The position numbers and the translations under genes are program-made. A stretch of 34,360 nucleotides of DNA from Chitinophagaceae bacterium (lineage in GTDB: Bacteria; Bacteroidota; Bacteroidia; Chitinophagales; Chitinophagaceae): the NCBI GenBank assembly GCA_009885535.1, contig VFKL01000002.1, positions 1 to 34,360 of the forward strand. The letters are read 5' to 3'. The notes below the pieces were generated by a model. The model ran no database searches, was not told the origin of the DNA, and saw only the letters and a program-made list of their open reading frames with translations. The stretch's first letter is position 1. Every line of letters starts with the position of its first letter. Shown here piece after piece: positions 8,395 to 14,807 of this stretch.

Positions 8395-9213
8395 ATGAAA
8401 AAGTTCAAAAAAATAATAGTTAATGGCACAGCAATTTCAATAATACATCAACATAATAGTGAATTTATAAGTCTAACAAATATGACTAGTAATTTCAAAA
8501 ATGGAAGCGGGCTTGTTGAAAAATGGATTACAACAAAAAACACACTTGAATACCTTTCTATTTGGGAAAGTATAAATAATGCAGATTTTAATTACCCCGA
8601 ATTCGGAGTAATTGAGAGATTGTCAGGAGTAAACATATTCAGTATGTCGGCAGGCCAATGGATTAAGAGAACTAAGGCAATTGGACTTATTGTAAGTCCT
8701 GGAAGATATGGAGGCACATTTGCCCACAAAGACATTGTTTTTCATTTTGCAATGTGGTTGAGCCCTGAATTTCAAATTTATTTAATTAAAGAATTTCAAC
8801 GTCTTAAAATTGAGGAAAGCGATCGATTAAAATTAGATTGGAATCTACAAAGAACACTATCAAAAATCAATTATCATATTCATACAGATGCAATAAAGCA
8901 AAATCTGATTCCCAAAGAAATATCTGGAAAGGAGTCTGCAATTGTATATGCTTCAGAAGCTGATGTATTAAATATGGCTTTGTTTGGCAAAACAGCTGCC
9001 CAATGGCGATCCGAAAAATCGAATCTCGAAGGAAATATTAGAGATCATGCAACAATAGAGCAATTGGTCGTATTGACAAATCTGGAGTCTATTAATGCAG
9101 TATTTATACATCAAGGGTTGTCGCAACAAAACAGACTTATTAAATTGAATAAGATTGCAATCGATCAAATTTGCATCTTGATTGAACATAAAATAACGGA
9201 GCGAATTAAATAA
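8395..9213 (+). CDS. KilA-N domain protein
   Basis: A 272-residue protein. Residues about 22-140 match the KilA-N fold: LTNMTSNF, VEKWITTKNTLEYLSIWE, then WIKRTKAIGLIVSPGRYGGTFAHKDI and FAMWLSPEFQIYLIKEFQRL. The family is a DNA-binding domain common in phage antirepressors and mobile elements of bacteria and large DNA viruses. The C-terminal half (about 140-272) is not recognised. A longer frame begins at TTG 8365, but the ATG at 8395 gives the natural MKKFKK start and a better-placed leader. The gene sits alone between two REP-like sites, with a 16-bp palindrome upstream. Its role (phage-derived regulator, defence or stabilisation) cannot be told from sequence. Confidence 0.85.
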   Translation: MKKFKKIIVNGTAISIIHQHNSEFISLTNMTSNFKNGSGLVEKWITTKNTLEYLSIWESINNADFNYPEFGVIERLSGVNIFSMSAGQWIKRTKAIGLIVSPGRYGGTFAHKDIVFHFAMWLSPEFQIYLIKEFQRLKIEESDRLKLDWNLQRTLSKINYHIHTDAIKQNLIPKEISGKESAIVYASEADVLNMALFGKTAAQWRSEKSNLEGNIRDHATIEQLVVLTNLESINAVFIHQGLSQQNRLIKLNKIAIDQICILIEHKITERIK

Positions 9214-9228
9214 AATATATGGTTTAAC

Positions 9229-9254
9229 ATCGGTGTAGGTTTTCAAACCGGTGA
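9229..9254. repeat. degenerate REP-like unit
   Basis: The right half keeps GTTTTCAAACCGGTG of the canonical element; the left half is diverged. It follows the KilA-N stop codon by 15 bases. Confidence 0.55.
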
Positions 9255-9467
9255 AAAATAATCTATTTTTATACATCATTTCTATTAAGTAATACGACAC
9301 TTTAAAAGAGTTTCATACATTTTCTACTATTCTAGAACGCTTCAAAAATTTAAAAATAAAACAACTTTATTCTCCCCGAAAAACACGCCCAAACTACAGT
9401 TAAATCAACTTCATCAGCTACATTAGTTTTTATTCTTTTGTCTTTAAAATAATTTAATCAACAAATA

Positions 9468-9494
9468 TTAAGTTTCTTAAAAAGGAAACCTTAA
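9468..9494. promoter_or_regulatory. imperfect inverted repeat, candidate HigBA operator
   Basis: TTAAGTTTC (9468-9476) and GAAACCTTAA (9485-9494) are near-perfect inverted arms with one extra base, 17 bases before the toxin ATG. Antitoxins of HigA type usually bind such sites to repress their own operon. The regulatory role is inferred from position only. Confidence 0.35.
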
Positions 9495-9511
9495 TTTTAT
9501 AATCAGATGAA

Positions 9512-9856
9512 ATGAAAGATAGGTTTGAAGTTATCTTTTTGCCTGAAGCAGTAAAATTTATGAATGAGATAGATCGTAAGGCAAGAGAAAAAATGTACTT
9601 TAACATCAGAAAATCACAGCAGATAAACGACGGTCAAATATTCAAAAAACTAAATGAAAATATCTGGGAATTTAGATGCACCAATCAAAATATTTGCTTT
9701 AGATTATTTGCTTTTTGGGATAAAAAAGATATCAAAAACATTTTGATTATTGCCACAAATGGACTGATTAAAAAATCACAAAAAACACCAGCACATGAAA
9801 TCGACAAAGCTCAACAAATCAGAAAAAAATATTTACAACAAGCCAATGAAAAATAA
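9512..9856 (+). CDS. higB: HigB/Gp49-like RelE-superfamily toxin
   Basis: This 114-residue basic protein matches the phage Gp49-like/HigB branch of RelE-fold toxins, which cut mRNA on the ribosome. Visible family features are VIFLPEAVKFMNEID near the N-terminus, FKKLNENIWEFR in the middle, then ICFRLFAFWD, and a C-terminal FIIATNGL-like strand followed by KKSQKTPAHEIDKA. The toxin comes first and the antitoxin second, the usual HigBA order. The antitoxin ATG lies inside the toxin's last codons (11-bp overlap), so the two are translationally coupled. It belongs to the accessory island and is flanked by REP-like sites. Confidence 0.88.
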   Translation: MKDRFEVIFLPEAVKFMNEIDRKAREKMYFNIRKSQQINDGQIFKKLNENIWEFRCTNQNICFRLFAFWDKKDIKNILIIATNGLIKKSQKTPAHEIDKAQQIRKKYLQQANEK

Positions 9857-10148
9857 ACTTAAAACTGTTTCTCTTGATACAATGATCATTAAACATATTG
9901 GAAAACGTGGCACAATTAAAAGAGAAAATTTTGAAAATGAATTAAAAATTGAATTATTGGGAAACGCCATAAAAAAAGTAAGACAAGAAAAAAAATTGAC
10001 TCAAGAAAAACTAGGCTCATTAGTTGGTGTACAAAAAGCACAAATCTCTAAAATTGAAAACTGTTTTACCAACGCTCGTTTTGATACAATATTAAAAGTA
10101 TTTGATGCGCTTGGAGCTAGGATAACTTTTAATGTAGTGATGAAATAA
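9846..10148 (+). CDS. higA: HigA-like XRE-family antitoxin
   Basis: A 100-residue protein with a Cro/C1-type helix-turn-helix at about residues 36-92 (IKKVRQEKKLTQEKLGSLVG, then QISKIENCFTNARFDTI). It should neutralise the preceding toxin by direct binding and repress the operon. A longer frame starts at 9795 inside the toxin gene, but the ATG at 9846 gives the usual short N-terminal extension before the HTH domain and an 11-bp overlap with the toxin. The N-terminal 35 residues are not conserved in a way I recognise and may be the toxin-binding part. Confidence 0.87.
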   Translation: MKNKLKTVSLDTMIIKHIGKRGTIKRENFENELKIELLGNAIKKVRQEKKLTQEKLGSLVGVQKAQISKIENCFTNARFDTILKVFDALGARITFNVVMK

Positions 10149-10153
10149 AAAAT

Positions 10154-10222
10154 GGCGCTGGTTTCCAAACATTGGCGACAGTTTCCAAACCGTTTTCAGT
10201 AAATAATTAATGGATTTTGTCC
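10154..10222. repeat. REP-like pair plus second hairpin
   Basis: Two diverged tandem units, GGCGCTGGTTTCCAAACATT (10154-10173) and GGCGACAGTTTCCAAACCG (10174-10192), begin six bases past the higA stop. GGATTTTGTCC at 10212-10222 is the decayed counterpart of the GGACTnnGTCC hairpin. The order of parts is the same as at 8130-8215. Confidence 0.7.
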
Positions 10223-10364
10223 TGTTAGAAATATTAACAAACAAAGTCTTTAGTGTTTTAATTTTCCACAAAATTTACAAAGAAAAATATCAAGATTTAG
10301 TGTACAAAACAACATCAATAAAATATCATTAAATTTTACATTCGGGGCCAATTTATAACGCCCA

Positions 10365-10832
10365 ATGAATCAAAAAATTTATTTAGATACATCAGTGATT
10401 GGAGGATATTACGATGATGAATTTAAAATTGAAACGAAGAAGATTTTTTCAAAAATCAAAGCAGGAACTTTACAAATCGTTTATTCCGAATTAACTCTAA
10501 AAGAAATTTACAGAGGACCAAAAAGAATTATAGAATTATTTGAACAAATCGATTCGAAAAATAAAACAGTCGTTCAAATTAACAAAGAAATAATAAAACT
10601 AGCGGATACTTATATTTCTGAAAAGGTTGTCGGATTATCCAGCAGAGACGATTGTATTCATATCGCAGTCGCAACTATTTCAAAATCAGATTTTTTATTA
10701 AGTTGGAACTTTAAGCATATTGTAAATGAGCGTAGAATTTATGGATACAATGCTGTAAATTTATTATTGGGTTATTCTGTTATTGAAATCATATCTCCAA
10801 TTCAATTTAATAACAATGAAAAAAATAAATAA
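10365..10832 (+). CDS. PIN-domain protein, likely VapC-like toxin nuclease
   Basis: A 155-residue protein with a PIN-domain RNase layout: N-terminal YLDTSVIGG (Asp8); an acidic SELTLKEIYRG segment (Glu42/Glu47); SSRDDCIHIAVA (Asp95/Asp96); and a DFLLSWNFKHI strand (Asp109). These acidic residues chelate the catalytic metal in PIN nucleases. Several Bacteroidota toxin-antitoxin modules use such a PIN toxin with a very small partner, and a 54-residue frame overlaps its 3' end by 17 bp here. The target RNA is unknown. It could instead be a stand-alone PIN nuclease, but the overlap and island context favour a toxin. Confidence 0.82.
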   Translation: MNQKIYLDTSVIGGYYDDEFKIETKKIFSKIKAGTLQIVYSELTLKEIYRGPKRIIELFEQIDSKNKTVVQINKEIIKLADTYISEKVVGLSSRDDCIHIAVATISKSDFLLSWNFKHIVNERRIYGYNAVNLLLGYSVIEIISPIQFNNNEKNK

Positions 10833-10980
10833 ACAAAAAAGCTTCGATGCAGTAAAAACTTTCAGAAGCATAAAAGACAAAATTAGTTCAGAAATTAAGC
10901 ATATGAATTTCGACGAATTAAAAAAATATCTCAGTGATTTGCCGAAAGGAAACACTGTTTTAAATAAAAAGAGTTCATAA
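10816..10980 (+). CDS. small partner of the PIN protein, putative antitoxin
   Basis: A 54-residue, highly charged protein. It contains KSFDAVKTFRSIKDKISSEI followed by MNFDELKKYLSDLPKG. The pattern FDAVK...R..KDKIS.EI...(N/T)(F/P)(D/E)E(L/I)..Y(L/F) resembles the short helical antitoxins often found beside PIN toxins in Bacteroidota. The ATG at 10816 overlaps the PIN stop by 17 bp, which supports translational coupling. A longer frame from 10783 would lie inside the PIN gene and is less likely. No DNA-binding domain is evident. Confidence 0.68.
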   Translation: MKKINKQKSFDAVKTFRSIKDKISSEIKHMNFDELKKYLSDLPKGNTVLNKKSS

Positions 10981-11032
10981 AGATTTACGTCCGTTAATAT
11001 CCTAATTAGAAGCAATTAACTATTTTTTAAAA

Positions 11033-11053
11033 GCGCTGGTTTCCAAACCTGTG
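11033..11053. repeat. single REP-like unit
   Basis: GCGCTGGTTTCCAAACCTGTG is a diverged copy of the island's palindrome, followed by TCAAAAAAATG as at the other sites. It lies 53 bases after the small antitoxin gene. Confidence 0.65.
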
Positions 11054-11158
11054 TCAAAAAAATGATCTAAGAAATTAGTCTTTCTATCCTTAAAAACACC
11101 GCAACTTCAACAAAAAAATCAACATATTCCATATTTACAACACACTGAATTTTGTGTT

Positions 11159-11166
11159 TAACTTTG
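11159..11166 (+). promoter_or_regulatory. TAACTTTG, candidate -7 box of the fic gene
   Basis: An exact match to the Bacteroidota TAnnTTTG -7 element lies 82 bases before the Fic ATG. Its last four bases are the start of the first TTTGCGGAGA repeat, so a protein bound there would block transcription. No clear TTTG -33 partner is visible. Confidence 0.45.
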
Positions 11167-11226
11167 CGGAGAATAAAAAATTAATCACCTAATTATTTGC
11201 GGAGATTATTTTATTTGCGGAGATTA
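11163..11226 (+). promoter_or_regulatory. three direct repeats TTTGCGGAGAWTA upstream of fic
   Basis: Copies are at 11163-11175 (TTTGCGGAGAATA), 11196-11208 and 11214-11226 (both TTTGCGGAGATTA). Start-to-start spacings are 33 and 18 bases. They fill the leader between the -7 box and the start codon. They look like an operator array; the winged-helix-like C-terminus of the Fic protein is the obvious candidate to bind it, which is inference. Confidence 0.6.
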
Positions 11227-11248
11227 TAACTTATTTTAGCCGTAAAAT

Positions 11249-12364
11249 ATGCGAAGAATGGGTATTTATATCTACCAATTACCTCATTGGCCAAGATTTT
11301 CTTGGAAAAATGAAACGATCATTTCTTTACTTACAGAAATTAGAAATAAGCAAGGTCGTTTATTGGGGAGAATGGAAGCTATGGGTTTCTCCCTTCAAGC
11401 TGAGGCAAATCTACAAACACTTACACTCGACATCCTCAAATCTTTTGAAATTGAAGGTGAAATGCTGGATGCCTTACAAGTTCGATCTTCCATTGCACGC
11501 AGATTAGGCATGGACATTGCTGGTTTGGTACCAGCAGACAGGCATGTCGATGGAATCGTAGAAATGATGTTAGATGCCACTCAACATTATAAAACTGATA
11601 TAACCGATGATAGACTTTTCGGATGGCATGCAGCCCTATTTCCAACAGGGAGAAGTGGTATGTTCAAAATAAAAGTAGGCAACTGGCGCGACAATCCTAT
11701 TAACGACCCAATGCAAGTTGTTTCAGAAGCAATGGGAAAAGAAAAAGTACATTTTCAAGCGCCCGATGCAGATAGACTAGAAGATGAAATGCTGCATTTT
11801 ATTGGTTGGTTTAATGAAGATAAAAACTTAGATCCCGTACTAAAAGCAGCAGTTGCTCATTTTTGGTTTATCACTTTACATCCATTCGATGATGGAAATG
11901 GCCGAATAGCACGCGCCATCGCTGACATGCAATTATCTCGAGCCGATAATTCTAGTGCACGCTTTTATAGCATGAGTGCACAAATAAGGAAAGAAAGGAA
12001 AGAATATTATGACATTCTTGAAACTACACAAAAAGGCACAATGGATATAACATTATGGCTTACCTGGTTCTTAGAATGTTTGGGGCGTTCTTTTGAAGCT
12101 TCTCAGGAAACACTAGCAATCGTTTTGAAAAAAGCAAAATTTTATGAACGTAATGCAACCACACAACTTAATTTACGTCAGCAAAAAATAATTAGCAAGT
12201 TATTGGATGGTTTTGATGGAAAACTAAATAGCTCAAAATGGGCTGTCATTACCAAAACGTCTCAAGATACGGCTCTCAGAGATATTCAGGATTTGATCAA
12301 TAAAAATATTCTCAAAAAAGAAAATAGCGGAGGTAGAAGTACAAGCTATGATTTATGTGATTGA
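11249..12364 (+). CDS. Fic-family protein (class II, self-inhibited) with C-terminal winged helix
   Basis: A 371-residue protein with a DUF4172-type N-terminus (YIYQLPHWPRFSW, about 7-19). The complete Fic motif HPFDDGNGRIAR (211-222) carries the catalytic His and the phosphate-binding loop that transfer AMP (or another nucleotide moiety) from a nucleotide to a target protein. SFEIEG at residues 65-70 fits the (S/T)xxxE(G/N) inhibitory motif; its position before the Fic core makes this a class II enzyme that restrains itself. Residues about 305-371 look like a winged helix ending in a GGRSTSYDL wing. ATG 11249 and ATG 11258 are both possible starts. It is a single gene with no antitoxin beside it, as expected for class II. 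The target is unknown. Confidence 0.92.
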   Translation: MRRMGIYIYQLPHWPRFSWKNETIISLLTEIRNKQGRLLGRMEAMGFSLQAEANLQTLTLDILKSFEIEGEMLDALQVRSSIARRLGMDIAGLVPADRHVDGIVEMMLDATQHYKTDITDDRLFGWHAALFPTGRSGMFKIKVGNWRDNPINDPMQVVSEAMGKEKVHFQAPDADRLEDEMLHFIGWFNEDKNLDPVLKAAVAHFWFITLHPFDDGNGRIARAIADMQLSRADNSSARFYSMSAQIRKERKEYYDILETTQKGTMDITLWLTWFLECLGRSFEASQETLAIVLKKAKFYERNATTQLNLRQQKIISKLLDGFDGKLNSSKWAVITKTSQDTALRDIQDLINKNILKKENSGGRSTSYDLCD

Positions 12365-12379
12365 GTATTTCTATCATCA

Positions 12380-12467
12380 GCAATGGTTTCCTAACATTGG
12401 CGCCGGTTATGAAACATTGGCGCCGGTTTCCTAACCGGTGCAAAAAAAGGTTTAAAGGACTACGTCC
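12380..12467. repeat. REP-like array, 3 units plus second hairpin
   Basis: Three tandem units lie at 12380-12398, 12399-12418 and 12419-12440. The last is the complete palindrome GCGCCGGTTTCCTAACCGGTG. Then CAAAAAAAGGTTTAAA and the hairpin GGACTACGTCC (12457-12467) follow. The layout matches 8130-8215 almost exactly. It begins 16 bases after the fic stop and precedes the transposase gene. Confidence 0.85.
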
Positions 12468-12619
12468 TATCATTAAAACATCCTCATTTTTCTATTCATA
12501 ATTAAATGTCACAAAACCATAGATAAGAAATCTGAACACTTCTACTGTTATATTCTCTTCTATTTCAGTTGTTTTTCACCTTTTATTTTAAAAGTTATGT
12601 TTCATTTTTGCCATAAAAA

Positions 12620-13168
12620 ATGTCTTCAAAATACAAGCCCCGTGATCAAGAAAATCCACATTTTCTAACATTTACAATTGTTGGATGGATTGATGTTTTT
12701 ACAAGAAACCATTATAAAGACATCTTTGTACAAAGTTTACAATATTGTATTGAGAATAAAGGCATAGAGCTACATGCATGGGTAATTATGACCAATCATG
12801 TTCATTTAATTGTTAGTACCAAAAGAAATAATATTTCCGATTTTGTTAGAGACATTAAACAATTCACTTGTAAACGAATTATTAATTCTATCAAAAGTAA
12901 TAACCGAGAAAGTAGAAAAGAATGGATGATTAATATGTTTGAATACGCAGGGAGAACTAATAAAGAGAATGTATACTTTCAATTATGGAAACAGCATTAT
13001 CGTCCGATTGAACTCAATACACCAAGAAGACTCGAAATCGTTCTAAATTATGTTCATAACAATCCCGTAAAAGTTGGCTTGGTTTGGGAACCATGGCATT
13101 TTAAATATAGCAGTGGTATTGATTACTATACCAATGAAAAAGGTTTATTAAAAGTGGTGAAGTTCTAA
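12620..13168 (+). CDS. REP-associated tyrosine transposase (RAYT, Y1/IS200-like)
   Basis: A 182-residue protein of the Y1 HUH transposase superfamily. It has the N-terminal HFLTFTIVGWIDVF strand, the HUH motif NHVHLIV (His60, His62) and the catalytic tyrosine in YVHNNPVKVGLV (Tyr145). The NPVK(A/V)GLV signature is typical of the RAYT branch. Such enzymes nick single-stranded DNA at REP hairpins and are thought to spread them; they are usually single-copy, vertically maintained and not flanked by IS ends. REP-like arrays lie on both sides (12380-12467 and 13179-13483), and copies of the same element fill the gaps of the neighbouring genes. This fits a transposase acting on these hairpins, although binding is inferred. 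Confidence 0.92.
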   Translation: MSSKYKPRDQENPHFLTFTIVGWIDVFTRNHYKDIFVQSLQYCIENKGIELHAWVIMTNHVHLIVSTKRNNISDFVRDIKQFTCKRIINSIKSNNRESRKEWMINMFEYAGRTNKENVYFQLWKQHYRPIELNTPRRLEIVLNYVHNNPVKVGLVWEPWHFKYSSGIDYYTNEKGLLKVVKF

Positions 13169-13178
13169 CAGTAGAACT

Positions 13179-13219
13179 GGCGCCGGTTTCCTAACCTGGC
13201 GCCGGTTTCCTAACCGGTG
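13179..13219. repeat. REP-like pair after the RAYT gene
   Basis: GGCGCCGGTTTCCTAACCT (13179-13197) and the complete palindromic unit GGCGCCGGTTTCCTAACCGGTG (13198-13219) start 10 bases past the transposase stop codon. They lead directly into the three larger tandem units. Confidence 0.85.
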
Positions 13220-13221
13220 TC

Positions 13222-13483
13222 AAAAAAAGGTTATGGACTCCGTCCTAATTTATTTCTACAGACGAAATCTGTTTTACTCTCATTAACACTAGTTAAGAAA
13301 CCTGCATTAGTGAAATGAACTTCGTCCTAATTTACTTTTACAGACAAAGTCTGTTGTATCTCTCATTAACACCGGTTAAGAAACCGGCGCTAGTGAAAAA
13401 GGTTTTGTACTTCGTCCAAGTTTATTTCTACAGACGAAGTCTGTTTCGCTCTCATTAACACCGGTTTGGAAACCGGCGCTAGT
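13222..13483. repeat. three tandem 83-90 bp units containing inverted REP-like palindromes
   Basis: The units are about 13222-13310, 13311-13393 and 13394-13483. Each carries an ACTTCGTCC-type motif (13235-13245 as GGACTCCGTCC, 13317-13327, 13407-13417). A palindrome of type ACAGACGAAGTCTGT follows (13258-13272, 13340-13354, 13430-13444), then CTCTCATTAA. The REP core comes last, in opposite orientation (13287-13305 decayed, CACCGGTTAAGAAACCGGCGC at 13370-13390, CACCGGTTTGGAAACCGGCGC at 13459-13479). ACTTCGTC in one part is complementary to GACGAAGT in the next, so larger folds are possible. With the forward units at 13179-13219 this makes a head-to-head BIME-like structure. Confidence 0.85.
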
Positions 13484-13532
13484 ATGTTTCCTAACAAGCG
13501 CCATTTCACCTCTTTTTACACTAATTTAGCAC

Positions 13533-14111
13533 TTGACAAAAAATCATCAATCTCCCATTTTGAGCCTCAAAAAAATTGTTGTTATCGGACCCGAATCCAC
13601 CGGCAAAAGCTGGCTCTGCGAAAAACTCGCAGCACACTTCAATACACATTGGGTTAAAGAATTTGCACGCGAATATCTTTTAACAAACGGTAAAGAATAT
13701 ACACTGAACGACCTCGAACTTATTGCAAAAGGACAAATAGAGGCTGAAAACAAATCAGCCGATAAAATGCAAAATAGTTTAGAATCTGTTGATGCAAAAA
13801 AACCTTTATTTATTGATACCGATTTATATGTTATGAAAGTGTGGAGCGAATTTGTTTATAATCAATGCAGCTTTGACATTTTGAACGGCATTGTTACCCA
13901 TAATTATGATTTGTATTTTTTGTGTAAACCAGATATACCCTGGGTTTCCGACGAATTAAGAGAATACCCTGATTTAATAACCCGGGAAAAACTATTCCAC
14001 CATTATAAAGACATTATGGTTAATCAATCGGTTCCTTGGATTGAAATTAATGGCCATTTTGAAAACAGATTTCAATTGGCTGTTCAAGCTGTTGATCAAC
14101 TACTTCAATAG
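13533..14111 (+). CDS. NadR-like ATPase/kinase (ribosylnicotinamide kinase-type P-loop domain)
   Basis: A P-loop protein of about 190 residues resembling the kinase half of NadR, which phosphorylates nicotinamide riboside in NAD salvage. The Walker A motif GPESTGKSWL lies near the N-terminus, followed by WVKEFAREYL, FIDTDLYVMKVW and the lid-like YDLYFLCKPDIPWVSDELRE with Arg/Asp residues typical of the family. The nucleotidylyltransferase half of NadR is absent. No ATG is available: an in-frame TAG at 13527-13529 is followed by TTG at 13533 and TTG at 13560, either of which would place the P-loop within 10-20 residues of the N-terminus. Its 3' end overlaps the convergent mtgA gene by 12 bp. 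Confidence 0.8.
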   Translation: MTKNHQSPILSLKKIVVIGPESTGKSWLCEKLAAHFNTHWVKEFAREYLLTNGKEYTLNDLELIAKGQIEAENKSADKMQNSLESVDAKKPLFIDTDLYVMKVWSEFVYNQCSFDILNGIVTHNYDLYFLCKPDIPWVSDELREYPDLITREKLFHHYKDIMVNQSVPWIEINGHFENRFQLAVQAVDQLLQ

Positions 14112-14795
14112 CGATTCTATCTCCTCATCCCCAGATAAATTATTCATTTGCTGCATGATTCTTGGCGCACGTTTATTTACATATCTCGATGAAGGAATTA
14201 CAGTAAACTTTTTGGGATTGGGCAAACATGCGGCTATCATTGCTGCTTCTCGTTGCGTTAAATTGACTGCATCTTTTTTAAAATATTTTCGCGCTGCTGC
14301 TTGAACCCCAAATATCCCCGGACCCATCTCAGCCACATTTAAATACGTCTCCAGAATTCGCTGCTTGCCCCATATCATTTCTATCATAAACGTATAATAA
14401 ACCTCTAACCCTTTTCTGAAAAAACCACCATGCTGCCATAAAAAAACATTCTTCGCCGTTTGCTGACTTATCGTACTTGCACCGCGGGTTTTTGCTGGAT
14501 GCTTTTCGTTGTACTTCATCGCCTTCTTTATCGCCTTGATATCAAACCCATCATGCTCAGGAAACAATTGATCTTCTGAAGCCATCACAGCCAATTTAAT
14601 ATTTCTACCCATCTCATCATATCCAATATAATCACGCTTCAAACCTTCGCCCTCAAATGAATTTGCAATTTGTGTAATGGTTATTGGTGGATCTACCCAT
14701 TTGCAAAAAAAGATATAAGCTAGATGTATCACAAAAATCCAAAGCAATATTTTTTTGATTTGATGCAAACAACCTTTTGATTCCTTTTTGGCCAT
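14100..14795 (-). CDS. mtgA: monofunctional biosynthetic peptidoglycan glycosyltransferase
   Basis: A 231-residue GT51-family enzyme that polymerises lipid II into glycan strands at the outer face of the inner membrane. A single membrane anchor lies at about residues 15-32. The catalytic Glu74 is in ASEDQLFPEHDGFD. The second motif RGASTISQQTAKNVFLW spans about 104-120, and KQRILETYLNVAEMGPGIFG follows at about 144-163. Length and motif order match MtgA, without the transpeptidase domain of class A PBPs. It is the last gene of a minus-strand cluster with the LysE-like gene (12-bp gap) and the GH3-like gene. Its stop codon lies inside the convergent NadR-like gene. Confidence 0.95.
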   Translation of the reverse strand: MAKKESKGCLHQIKKILLWIFVIHLAYIFFCKWVDPPITITQIANSFEGEGLKRDYIGYDEMGRNIKLAVMASEDQLFPEHDGFDIKAIKKAMKYNEKHPAKTRGASTISQQTAKNVFLWQHGGFFRKGLEVYYTFMIEMIWGKQRILETYLNVAEMGPGIFGVQAAARKYFKKDAVNLTQREAAMIAACLPNPKKFTVIPSSRYVNKRAPRIMQQMNNLSGDEEIESLLK

Positions 14796-14807
14796 CTTTT
14801 ATTTAAT

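Larger units (their letters stand above)
9214..9511. other. 298-bp AT-rich gap with a decayed REP-like unit
   Basis: A degenerate REP-like copy lies at 9229-9254 (CATCGGTGTAGGTTTTCAAACCGGTG). The rest is AT-rich without a gene. The imperfect inverted repeat at 9468-9494, just before the toxin gene, is listed separately. Confidence 0.6.

Noticed and set aside
12620-13168. IS200/IS605 insertion sequence
   Set aside because: The protein has the NPVKxGLV RAYT signature, there is no tnpB, and the flanking hairpins are dispersed REP-like copies rather than single left and right ends.
8130-13483. Integron attC sites separating gene cassettes
   Set aside because: GTTAGGA/TCCTAAC comes within one base of the attC core, and toxin pairs are typical cassette cargo. 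But the core lies in the middle of a 20-bp palindrome rather than at the ends of a long one, units are in tandem, and no tyrosine integrase IntI is in the window, while a RAYT is.
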